This document shows, in pieces, positions 34,372 through 47,103 of a DNA stretch of 64,000 nucleotides (positions are counted from its first letter, which is position 1; each line of letters starts with the position of its first letter). The stretch is taken from NCBI RefSeq assembly GCF_015354245.1, contig NZ_JADKYZ010000003.1:372001-436000 (forward strand). Direction: 5' to 3'. The DNA is from Diaphorobacter caeni. GTDB taxonomy: Bacteria; Pseudomonadota; Gammaproteobacteria; Burkholderiales; Burkholderiaceae_C. Below the pieces are notes generated by a model. It made no database searches. It was not told where the DNA came from and saw only the letters and a list, made by a program, of their open reading frames with translations. The position numbers were made by a program, and so were the translations under genes.

Positions 34372-35177
34372 TGACGACGACATCAAAAACAGGCAACGCG
34401 AACACGCTGCTCAAGGTCGACGGCCTGTCCAAGACCTTCGGAGGCCTCGCCGCCGTGCGTGATCTGAGCTTCGAGCTCACGGAAGGCGAGATCGTCGGCC
34501 TGATCGGACCGAACGGCGCCGGCAAGAGCACCGCGTTCAACATGATCAGCGGATCGCTCGCGCCCACCGCCGGAACCATCGTCTTCGCGGGCGAGAACAT
34601 CACCGGCAGGAAGCCCAGCCACGTGGTCAAGCACGGCCTCGCGCGCACCTTTCAATCGGCGACGGTCTATCCGAAATCCACGGTCTACGAGAACGTCCAG
34701 CGCGGCGCGCTCTGCCATTTCGGCGTCCCCGTGTGGGCGCAGATCGTGCAGACGGGCGCCTACAAGGAGGCCCTGCGGCGCACGCGCGAGCAGGTGGACA
34801 AAGTGCTCGAGATCACCGGTCTGGCCCCCTATCGCGACGAGATCGCGGGCGAGCTGGCCTACGGGCACCAAAAGCGCATCGGCGTGGCCATCGGTCTCGC
34901 GACCAGCCCGCGCCTCCTGCTGCTCGACGAACCCGCCGCGGGCCTGAACCCCGAGGAATGCGCCGAATTCGGCCGACTGTTGAAGACATTGCGCGACGAG
35001 CACCGCATTTCGCTGCTGTTCGTCGAGCACCACATGGCGTTGGTGATGGGAACCTGCGAAAAGATCATCGTTCTCGTGCAGGGACAAAAGATCGCGCAAG
35101 GCACGGCGGAAGAAATCCGCAACCACCCTGCCGTGATCGAAGCCTATCTGGGAGTGGATGAAGATGCGCACGCTTGA
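34371..35177 (+). CDS. livG: ABC transporter ATPase LivG
   Basis: A 268-residue ATPase. Walker A is 'GPNGAGKST', and the Walker B region is 'PRLLLLDEPAAGLNPEE'. The signature region reads 'GELAYGHQKRIGVA', the degenerate LAYGxQ form seen in LivG proteins. ATG 34371 is preferred over GTG 34368 because a GGAGG ribosome site lies six bases before it. With LivF it hydrolyses ATP for the LivH/LivM pore. Confidence 0.92.
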   Translation: MTTTSKTGNANTLLKVDGLSKTFGGLAAVRDLSFELTEGEIVGLIGPNGAGKSTAFNMISGSLAPTAGTIVFAGENITGRKPSHVVKHGLARTFQSATVYPKSTVYENVQRGALCHFGVPVWAQIVQTGAYKEALRRTREQVDKVLEITGLAPYRDEIAGELAYGHQKRIGVAIGLATSPRLLLLDEPAAGLNPEECAEFGRLLKTLRDEHRISLLFVEHHMALVMGTCEKIIVLVQGQKIAQGTAEEIRNHPAVIEAYLGVDEDAHA

Positions 35178-35877
35178 GGTCAAGGACATCGTCGTCCACT
35201 ACGGACTCGTCGAGGCGCTGCACGGCGTGAGTTTCCAGATCGACGCTGGCAAGATCGTTGCGCTCGTGGGCTCCAACGGCGCGGGGAAAAGCACCACGCT
35301 CAAGGCGCTGATGGGGCTGAAGAAGCTCACTTCGGGCTCCTTGACGCTGGACGGCAAGCGCATCGACGCCACGAATTCCGCCGAGCGCGTGGGCATGGGC
35401 ATCGCGCTCTCGCCCGAGGGTCGGCGACTCTTTCCGCGCATGTCCGTCTGGGAAAACCTGATGGTCGGCGCGCACACGGTGAGCTCGTCGCAGCAGCGCA
35501 ACGAATCGCTCGAGCGCGTCTACGCGCTGTTCCCGCGCGTGAAGGAGCGCCGCGAGCAGATGGCGGGATCGCTCTCGGGCGGTGAACAGCAGATGGTCGC
35601 CATCGGCCGCGCGATGATGTCCAATCCGCAGATCCTGATGCTGGACGAGCCCTCGCTCGGCATCGCGCCCAAGATCGTCTCGGAGATCGCGCAGGCCATC
35701 AAGCGGCTCAACCAGGAGACCGGCGTCTCGGTGATTCTGGTCGAGCAGAACGCGCGTCTGGCGCTCAAGATGGCCGACGACGCCTATGTGTTCGAGCAAG
35801 GTCTCGTGATCCGCGCAGGCTCGGGACAGGAACTGCTGAACGACCCGTTCGTGCAGAAGGCCTTCCTCGGCATCTGA
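35164..35877 (+). CDS. livF: ABC transporter ATPase LivF
   Basis: A 237-residue ATPase with Walker A 'GSNGAGKST', signature 'LSGGEQQMVAIGRAMM' and Walker B 'PQILMLDEPSLGIAPK', the LivF pattern. The gene overlaps livG by 14 bp. ATG 35164 is chosen because a GGGAG ribosome site lies at normal distance. The alternative ATG 35158 would lie too close to it. The amidohydrolase gene follows after 17 bp. Confidence 0.92.
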   Translation: MRTLEVKDIVVHYGLVEALHGVSFQIDAGKIVALVGSNGAGKSTTLKALMGLKKLTSGSLTLDGKRIDATNSAERVGMGIALSPEGRRLFPRMSVWENLMVGAHTVSSSQQRNESLERVYALFPRVKERREQMAGSLSGGEQQMVAIGRAMMSNPQILMLDEPSLGIAPKIVSEIAQAIKRLNQETGVSVILVEQNARLALKMADDAYVFEQGLVIRAGSGQELLNDPFVQKAFLGI

Positions 35878-35894
35878 CACATGAAGAAGCATCC

Positions 35895-36923
35895 ATGAGC
35901 AGCAGCACCCTTCCCATCATCCCCCGCGCCGAGGTGCGCCCCGACTGGCTCGTGCAGTACACCGAGGCCGCGCTCGAACCCGATCTGCCCATCATCGATC
36001 CGCACCACCATCTGGCCGACACCAACTGGGGCGGCTATATGGCGGACGATCTGCTGGCCGATCTGGGTTCCGGCCACTGCATTGAATCCACGGTTTTCAT
36101 CCAGGTCGACTTTTCGTATCGCGAAGACGGGCCCGAGGCGCTCAGACCCGTGGGCGAGACCGAGCGCGTGGTGCAGATCGCCAAGCAAGCCAACACGCAG
36201 CAGTCACGCACGCACATCTGCGCGGGCATCGTCGGCTTTGCGGAGTTGTCGCTGGGCGCGGCGGTCGAGGAGGTGCTGAGCGCGCAGATGCAGGCGGGCG
36301 AAGGTCGCTTTCGCGGCATCCGCTGCCACGCCGCAGCGCACGAGAAATTCCAGTACGGCGTGATGCACTCGCCGCCCCTGCATGTCTACCTGAATCCGCA
36401 GTTCCGCGAAGGCTTCGCCAAGCTCGCGCAGTTCGGTCTCAGCTTCGACTCCTGGGCCTATCACACGCAGCTCGGCGAGCTCACCGATCTGGCCAAGGCC
36501 TTCCCCGACACGCCCATCGTGATCGACCACATCGGCGTGCCGCTCGGCGTTGGGCCGTACACGGGGCAACGCGGCGCGGTGTTCGCGGAATGGAAAAAGC
36601 AGCTGCAGCGCATCGCCCAGTTGCCCAACGTGAGCATCAAGCTCGGCGGCCTCGGCATGAGCGTGTTCGGCTTTCCGTTCCACAAGCAGCCACGTCCGCC
36701 CACCTCGCTCGAACTGGCCGACGCGTGGCGGCCCTACATCCTCACCTGCATCGAGCTGTTCGGTCCCAGCCGCTGCATGTTCGAGAGCAATTTCCCCGTG
36801 GACAAGGGCAGCTGCAGCTATGCCGTGCTGTGGAACGCGTTCAAGCACATCACATCGGGCATGAGCGGCGATGAAAAGCGCGCGCTCTATCACGACACCG
36901 CCCAGCGCTTCTACCGAATCTGA
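35895..36923 (+). CDS. Amidohydrolase_2 family hydrolase
   Basis: A 342-residue TIM-barrel hydrolase of the amidohydrolase-2 class (2-pyrone-4,6-dicarboxylate lactonase/ACMSD-like). 'LPIIDPHHHLADTNWGGYM' gives the His-x-His metal motif. 'IVIDHIGVPLG' and 'CMFESNFPVDKG' are the later metal-ligand blocks. Such enzymes hydrolyse lactones or decarboxylate aromatic ring-cleavage products. It closes the importer operon, and a strong terminator follows, so uptake, an alpha/beta hydrolase step and this hydrolase step probably act on one compound. Confidence 0.85.
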   Translation: MSSSTLPIIPRAEVRPDWLVQYTEAALEPDLPIIDPHHHLADTNWGGYMADDLLADLGSGHCIESTVFIQVDFSYREDGPEALRPVGETERVVQIAKQANTQQSRTHICAGIVGFAELSLGAAVEEVLSAQMQAGEGRFRGIRCHAAAHEKFQYGVMHSPPLHVYLNPQFREGFAKLAQFGLSFDSWAYHTQLGELTDLAKAFPDTPIVIDHIGVPLGVGPYTGQRGAVFAEWKKQLQRIAQLPNVSIKLGGLGMSVFGFPFHKQPRPPTSLELADAWRPYILTCIELFGPSRCMFESNFPVDKGSCSYAVLWNAFKHITSGMSGDEKRALYHDTAQRFYRI

Positions 36924-36950
36924 CGTTGTCAGCACGCTCGGGGACAAAAA

Positions 36951-36989
36951 AATACCGGCTCTCGCAACGAGAGCCGGTATTCCATTTTT
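36951..36989. terminator. Bidirectional rho-independent terminator
   Basis: AATACCGGCTCTCG (36951-36964) pairs perfectly with CGAGAGCCGGTATT (36968-36981) around a three-base loop. A-run before and T-run after (36985-36989) make it work on both strands. It ends the importer operon on the plus strand and the ompW-like gene on the minus strand. Confidence 0.9.
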
Positions 36990-37086
36990 CCCACCATGAA
37001 TTTTCAGTTTCCGTCCAAGGGCACCCCTTGAACGGAGCCGCGCGGCCCAATGCCACGCAGTTTGGAGTGCCTTGTGGGCAGCGCCG

Positions 37087-37704
37087 TCAGAAGCGGTAAC
37101 CCACGCCCACGCCGACCAGCAGCGGATCGACCTTGAACGAACCCACCTTGTTGCCAGCCGAGTAGACGTCGGTGCCGATGTAGACCTTCTTCACGTCGAA
37201 GTTGATCGACCAGTTCTTGTCGATGGCATAGTCAAAACCGACCTGCAGGGCACCGCCCCAGCTGTTCTTCTTGATGGAAGGCGACAGCGCGGCATCGACG
37301 GCCGGGTCGAACTTCACGCTCGAGAAGCGGGTGTAGTTGATGCCGGCGCCGACGTAGGGCTTGAACGCGCCCATGCCGGTGAAGTGGTACTGGCCCAGCA
37401 GTGTGGGTGGCAGGTGCTTGAGCGAACCGATCTTGGCGCCACCGGCACGCAGGTCGTGCTTCTGTGGGTAGGTCAGGATCAGTTCGGCCGCGAAGTTGGG
37501 CGTGAAGAAGTAGGAAACGTCAACTTCAGGGATCCACTTGTTGTTGATCGACAGGTCGAGGCCGGTGGTGTCGTGGTTGCGGCTGTCCAGATGCACTGCA
37601 CGCACGCGCACCATGAAAGGACCGACGGCGTCTGCCGATTGAGCGACTGCCGCACCGGAAGTGAATGCGCTGACTGCTGCGATGGCCAACAGGGTTTTCT
37701 TCAT
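37087..37704 (-). CDS. ompW: OmpW family outer-membrane protein
   Basis: A 205-residue outer-membrane protein. The signal peptide 'MKKTLLAIAAVSAFTSGAAVAQS' is cleaved after AVA-Q. The mature part shows the alternating pattern of an eight-strand barrel, with 'KWIPEVDVSYFFTPNFAAELILTYPQKHDLRA', 'LPPTLLGQYHF' and 'FKPYVGAGINYTRF'. The C-terminal residue is Phe, as for barrel insertion by BAM. OmpW forms a small hydrophobic channel. ATG 37704 is chosen because GAGG lies eight bases upstream. A start at 37734 would spoil the signal peptide. Confidence 0.9.
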   Translation of the reverse strand: MKKTLLAIAAVSAFTSGAAVAQSADAVGPFMVRVRAVHLDSRNHDTTGLDLSINNKWIPEVDVSYFFTPNFAAELILTYPQKHDLRAGGAKIGSLKHLPPTLLGQYHFTGMGAFKPYVGAGINYTRFSSVKFDPAVDAALSPSIKKNSWGGALQVGFDYAIDKNWSINFDVKKVYIGTDVYSAGNKVGSFKVDPLLVGVGVGYRF

Positions 37705-37871
37705 CTTGGTTACCTCGGGTTGTGATAGAAACAATTTGTATGCATTCTATTGAACCAATTTCACTACCCGGTCGTTTTGCTCCAAATCAAGACAGCACGG
37801 GCAAACCCTAGGAAAACCTTACTTATTTTGTGGGCGCCCCAAAGTGTTGCGAAAAGGTAACGCGCCGCGAC

Positions 37872-38882
<1,011 letters not shown>

Positions 38883-38950
38883 GTCTTGAGCTCCGTGAAA
38901 TAGATGAATTGCGCCGTGCATGCAGGAGGCGCGTGCTTCCCGCGTGCACA

Positions 38951-38979
38951 AAAAAGCCGGGCATCGATCCCGGCTTTTT
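38951..38979 (-). terminator. Rho-independent terminator after purL
   Basis: AAAAAGCCGGG (38951-38961) pairs perfectly with CCCGGCTTTTT (38969-38979) around a CATCGAT loop. The U-run on the minus strand follows the purL stop by about 45 bp. The hairpin is symmetrical and could act in both directions. Confidence 0.88.
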
Positions 38980-39023
38980 CCATGGAGAGGAATTTAGCGC
39001 TACTGGTCAGCAGCGCCGTGAAA

Positions 39024-43019
<3,996 letters not shown>

Positions 43020-43151
43020 GTGGCGGCCTGTATGTGTGAAGGCTGGTGTATGACGCCCGGGCCCTCGCCTGATCCCAGACGTGGGCCCGAACGCAGAATC
43101 GGTGAGCCCGGCATTTTAACCGGCCAGCGAATGCCCCGAGGGTTTACACCA

Positions 43152-43565
43152 TCACAAAGGCTTCGGAACCGAAACGAACCCGATCTTGGCCAGCCCTGCA
43201 GAGCTCGCCTCAGCCATCAACCCGGCGAGCACCGCATAGCGGGTGGACTCGTCCGCATAGAGGTGCAGCTCGGTACCGGGGGCCGAGCGACCCAACTCAA
43301 CGAGACGCACCTTCAGCTCTTCGGGCGTGAGCGGTTTGCCGTCCCAGAAGGTCTGACCGGCCGCGTCAATGGACAGTGCCACCTTGTCGGCCGCCGTCAC
43401 CGGCGCGCTGCTGGCGTGCGGCAGATCGAGCTTGACGGCATGGGTGATCAACGGCGCGGTCACCATGAAAATGACCAGCAACACCAGCATCACGTCGATC
43501 AGCGGCACCATGTTGATCTCGGCGGGCGGAACCTGCCCTGCCTCGCGCAATCGACCCATCGCCAT
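43152..43565 (-). CDS. exbD: ExbD/TolR family energy-transducing protein
   Basis: A 137-residue ExbD-type protein. The N-terminal transmembrane segment 'INMVPLIDVMLVLLVIFMV' contains the proton-path Asp, and the periplasmic part ends with a beta/alpha domain ('LHLYADESTRYAVLAGLMAEASSAGLAKIGFV'). The start is ATG 43565, whose A lies in the exbB stop (TGATG), with GGGAGG six bases before. A GTG directly upstream is an alternative. It is the last gene of the phytate operon and powers the receptor together with ExbB and TonB. Confidence 0.9.
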   Translation of the reverse strand: MAMGRLREAGQVPPAEINMVPLIDVMLVLLVIFMVTAPLITHAVKLDLPHASSAPVTAADKVALSIDAAGQTFWDGKPLTPEELKVRLVELGRSAPGTELHLYADESTRYAVLAGLMAEASSAGLAKIGFVSVPKPL

Positions 43566-44266
43566 CACACGCCTCCCGCTGCGGTCTGCACCGGCAGGCC
43601 GGTGGTCAGCACATGCAGCAGGTCATGCGCATGGCCGTCGAGACGGTTGAGCAGCACACGGTTGGCGCGGCTGAACGCGTTGTAGGCCAGCACGGCCGGA
43701 ATGGCGACTGCCAAACCGAAACCGGTCATGACCAGCGCCTCACCCACCGGCCCGGCAATCTGCTCCAGCGACGCCCCTGCCCCGCCGCCAATGGCCGACA
43801 GCGCGTGGTACACCCCCCAGACCGTGCCGAACAGCCCCACGAACGGGGCCACTGCCGCCACGGAGGACAGCAGCGTGAGCCCGCCCTCAAGGCGGGTGGT
43901 TTCATGATCGATGCTGCGGCGCAACTGACGCGTGAGCCATTCGGCGGGCGTTCCCGCCTGAGCCAGCGTATGTGCCGAGAGCCCTTGGACACGGCCTTGG
44001 GCGCGCAGCGCATCACTTGCGAGCCGCGCCATCGGGTCACGCGGCGCGCTCTGGGTGAAACGGTGCGTCACCGCCGCGATGGAAGGCGCGGACCAGAATG
44101 CGGCCTCGCTCGCGTTGCCACGGCGAAAGTCGGACCACAGCTGCAGCGACTTGCCGACGATGTAGGTCCAAGACGCCAGCGACATGGCCAGCAGGATCAG
44201 CGCCAGCACGAGGCCGACCGTGTCGGTCTGCGCAAGAAAGTGACCGATGAAGTGATTTGAGTTCAT
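43565..44266 (-). CDS. exbB: ExbB/TolQ family proton channel protein
   Basis: A 233-residue MotA/TolQ/ExbB protein. Three transmembrane segments are seen near residues 18-40, 130-155 and 170-190 ('GLTLLSSVAAVAPFVGLFGTVWGVYHAL', 'VGEALVMTGFGLAVAIPAVLAYNAF'), the conserved pattern of the pentameric channel. It is co-translated with exbD. It follows tonB by 31 bp. Confidence 0.92.
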   Translation of the reverse strand: MNSNHFIGHFLAQTDTVGLVLALILLAMSLASWTYIVGKSLQLWSDFRRGNASEAAFWSAPSIAAVTHRFTQSAPRDPMARLASDALRAQGRVQGLSAHTLAQAGTPAEWLTRQLRRSIDHETTRLEGGLTLLSSVAAVAPFVGLFGTVWGVYHALSAIGGGAGASLEQIAGPVGEALVMTGFGLAVAIPAVLAYNAFSRANRVLLNRLDGHAHDLLHVLTTGLPVQTAAGGV

Positions 44267-44297
44267 GGAAAAAACAGGCCGACAGCCCTACGTATGT

Positions 44298-45098
44298 TTA
44301 TTGCAATTGGAAGGAGATCGGCACGATGACGGTGCCCGCCACGGCCACGCCGCCTCGGCGCGCAGGTTCGAAGCGCCAGCGCTCGCGCACCGTGGTTTGC
44401 GCTGCGTGATCAAGACGCTGATGCCCGCTGCTCGCAGCCACCTCCACCGACTCGGGACGCCCATCGACACCGACCCGGACACGCAGACGCACCGTGCCCG
44501 ATTCGCCGCGTACGCGCGCCGCGGGCGGATAGGCGGGCTCCGGATTGTTGAGATAAGCCGCGTCAAAACGTGCGGCGGTGACCTCGACAACCGGGGCAAC
44601 CGGGGCAACCGGGGCAACCGGGGCGGGCGCGGCGGGCGCAGGTGAAGCCACAGGTTCAGAGACAGCGACCACGGGTTCCGCTGGCACGCTCTGCGGCATG
44701 ACCTCCTGCACTTGTTCAGACGTGGTTGCGGACGTGGTTGCCGGCGTGGTTGCGGGATTCAGTGCGGCTGGTGGACTCGGTGCCGACACCGTCGACGGGC
44801 GCGGTGCAGCTCGAGTCTCAACACGTGCCTTGTGTGCAGGCGGAGGAATGGGCGAAGCGGGTGCGGGTACAGGCGGCGACGGTGACGGTGGCGGCTGAAC
44901 AGGCGCCGGCACGGCAGCCGCAAGCCATTGCACCTTGAGCGCTTGCGGCGGCTCTTCGGGCTCGCTTTGGCTGACGGGCTGCGACGCCAGCCAGCCGAAC
45001 AGCGCCACATGCACCGTCACTGCCGCCAGCGGCGCACACCATGCGCTCCGGTCGACTGATCGTGGCGTGTGCGTCGCCGTCATGCACATCAGGCTCAT
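44298..45098 (-). CDS. tonB: TonB family energy-transducing protein
   Basis: A 266-residue TonB. An N-terminal membrane anchor ('PLAAVTVHVALFGWLAS') is followed by a long Pro/Ala/Val-rich periplasmic spacer (about residues 50-180, with repeated 'APVAPVAPV') and the C-terminal TonB domain 'NNPEPAYPPAARVRGESGTVRLRVRVGVDGRPESVEVAASSG'. The start at 45098 overlaps the phytase stop by 4 bp (ATGA). The dedicated TonB in the same operon as a receptor and phytase points to a private energy system for that receptor. Confidence 0.9.
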   Translation of the reverse strand: MSLMCMTATHTPRSVDRSAWCAPLAAVTVHVALFGWLASQPVSQSEPEEPPQALKVQWLAAAVPAPVQPPPSPSPPVPAPASPIPPPAHKARVETRAAPRPSTVSAPSPPAALNPATTPATTSATTSEQVQEVMPQSVPAEPVVAVSEPVASPAPAAPAPVAPVAPVAPVVEVTAARFDAAYLNNPEPAYPPAARVRGESGTVRLRVRVGVDGRPESVEVAASSGHQRLDHAAQTTVRERWRFEPARRGGVAVAGTVIVPISFQLQ

Positions 45099-47053
45099 GG
45101 CAGATTCAGCGCGCGCGCCACGTCGCTCCATGGCACGAGCTTGAAATTCTGCGAGCCGTCGGGCAGACGCTTGTGGCCGTCCTGCACCACCAGCATGCCC
45201 GCGCCGTAGGGACCGCCCAGATTGGCCGAGGTCACGTCGAGCCCGTCGGTTTCCGACACCCCGTCGATGCCAAGTGGCGCGTTGATTCCGACGCGGAATG
45301 CGCCGCGAAGCCGGAACGGCGCCTCGGCATCCATCACCACAAAGCTGTCGTTGCCCTGGCTGGAGACGATCAGATAGCTGCCGCGACTGCCATGGTAAAT
45401 GGCCATGCCTTCCACATCGGCATGCAGTTGGTCGCCCACCTTCAGCACCGGTTCAAGCGGCGTTGCTTGCGCTGCATCTGCGCGCGTCGTCCACACGCCC
45501 ACATCCTCTTCGCCCACGAAGAGCTGGCCAGTGGAGTCATCCACCACGCAGCCTTCGGGCTGACTGCCAAGGCGCAGCGTGCGCAGCAGCCCGCCCTTCC
45601 ATTTCACATCGTCGCGTGTGATGCGGTAGTGCTGGAGACGTCCGTCCTTGTCGTTCACGAAGGCTTCCAGACCTCCCGCGGGCGGCTGGTAAAGGCATAC
45701 GCCGTAGATGTCCTTGAGATCGGTGGGCAGGCGCGCAGCCTCTTGCACCTTGCCGTCGCCGTCGATTTGATAAAGCACCAGGCTCAGGTCGTCTCGCTGT
45801 GTGGCAACCGCCAGATCAAAAGTCTCCGAACCGAAACGCACGCGCTGGCGCAGGTCGACATTGTTGAGCCGGCCCGACGCGAGGAACTGGCGCTCCTTGC
45901 CCTGCAAGTCATAGACCAACAGGCCTTGTTTCTTGTTGGTGCCAAGCACCAGCGAACGCGCGGGATCGCCTGGGTGCAACCAGATCGCCGGGTCGTCCGC
46001 CGCGTCACCCGCCGTCGCAACCGGTGCCGTTTGCGCGCTGGGCTGCACGCTGGGCAATGATCCAGGCCGGACAGAGGCAGAAGCGCGCCAGTGCTGCTGT
46101 GCGGCTTGCCACGGGCTGCCAGCCTTGTCCTTGCCATGCCAGACCAGCGTCAATTGTTCGCCATCGACGCGGCTGGCAAGCACCTCGGGATGCGCGGCAG
46201 CAGCCAGACGGCGGGTCCCGACGACCTTCCAGTCGTTGGTGCTGCCTCCCGATGGTGCGCGCGCCAGATGCACGCTGCGGCCATCGGCCGACAGGACCGC
46301 AGCGCCGCCCGGCAGCGCTGCGACGGCACCCGCTCCGAGCCCCAGTGGCCCATAAGGCTTGCGCAACAGCACCGGCTCACGCGATGGGATGCCTTCGCCG
46401 GCAATGGAATACGCCCATGCACCGAAATGCGGCTCCGCCACCAGCAGCATGCCCGAGAGATCGTCCACCTGGCACGACTTCACATCCGGAGGCAGCGCCA
46501 GTGAGCGGTACAACTGGGCCTTGCCATCGGCCAGCAGCCACTGCTCGGCATGACCATCCTTGCCGATCATGAACAGATGATCGAGTTGCAGGGCATCGCG
46601 ATAGGCGCACATGGCCTCCACGCCGAACTGAGCGCCGCGCAGCGCAGGCTGCGCGGTCAACGTGCCCGCGAGCAGATCAATGTCTACCGGAATCGGGCTC
46701 TGCAAATTGGCGTCCAGCACCCAGGCCCGTGCCTTGCCGCCGCCGGGCGATCTGTCGATGCGCGCATCGAGCGCCGCGCCACGCACAGCCAATCGCGCGC
46801 GCTCGCGCCCCGCCTCATCGCGCAGCACCAGCGCACGCTTTTCCAGACTCAGCCAGTGATTCGGCAAAGCCACCAACGCGGTACTGGCGTTGAAGGTTGC
46901 GGGCATGGACTGCACCGCCCTGCTCTGTGCTCCAGCTGTCGCTGGCTTTGCGCCCATAAGTGCAGCAGCACCGAAGACAACCCCCACCAGCCCGAGGCGG
47001 CGCAAACCCATGCGCATGGCTCTGGCAGGTTGCTTGTTGAAGGCAATCAGCAT
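45095..47053 (-). CDS. Beta-propeller phytase
   Basis: A 652-residue secreted phytase. The C-terminal half (about residues 330-650) is a beta-propeller phytase: 'DAADDPAIWLHPGDPARSLVLGTNKKQGLLVYDLQG', 'GRLNNVDLR', 'PEGCVVDDSTGQLFVGEEDVGVW', 'DVEGMAIYHGSRGSYLIVSSQGNDSF', with acidic Ca-binding residues and the phosphate pocket. The N-terminal half resembles a second, degenerate propeller, so the enzyme is probably dual-domain. It releases phosphate from phytate in the periplasm or outside. A signal peptide follows the start. ATG 47053 is preferred, and ATG 47104 coupled to the receptor stop is possible. Confidence 0.9.
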   Translation of the reverse strand: MLIAFNKQPARAMRMGLRRLGLVGVVFGAAALMGAKPATAGAQSRAVQSMPATFNASTALVALPNHWLSLEKRALVLRDEAGRERARLAVRGAALDARIDRSPGGGKARAWVLDANLQSPIPVDIDLLAGTLTAQPALRGAQFGVEAMCAYRDALQLDHLFMIGKDGHAEQWLLADGKAQLYRSLALPPDVKSCQVDDLSGMLLVAEPHFGAWAYSIAGEGIPSREPVLLRKPYGPLGLGAGAVAALPGGAAVLSADGRSVHLARAPSGGSTNDWKVVGTRRLAAAAHPEVLASRVDGEQLTLVWHGKDKAGSPWQAAQQHWRASASVRPGSLPSVQPSAQTAPVATAGDAADDPAIWLHPGDPARSLVLGTNKKQGLLVYDLQGKERQFLASGRLNNVDLRQRVRFGSETFDLAVATQRDDLSLVLYQIDGDGKVQEAARLPTDLKDIYGVCLYQPPAGGLEAFVNDKDGRLQHYRITRDDVKWKGGLLRTLRLGSQPEGCVVDDSTGQLFVGEEDVGVWTTRADAAQATPLEPVLKVGDQLHADVEGMAIYHGSRGSYLIVSSQGNDSFVVMDAEAPFRLRGAFRVGINAPLGIDGVSETDGLDVTSANLGGPYGAGMLVVQDGHKRLPDGSQNFKLVPWSDVARALNLP

Positions 47054-47103
47054 CGTTCTCGAATCCACTTGTTGTTGTTCAGGTAAAAAAACAGGAATAG
47101 ACA

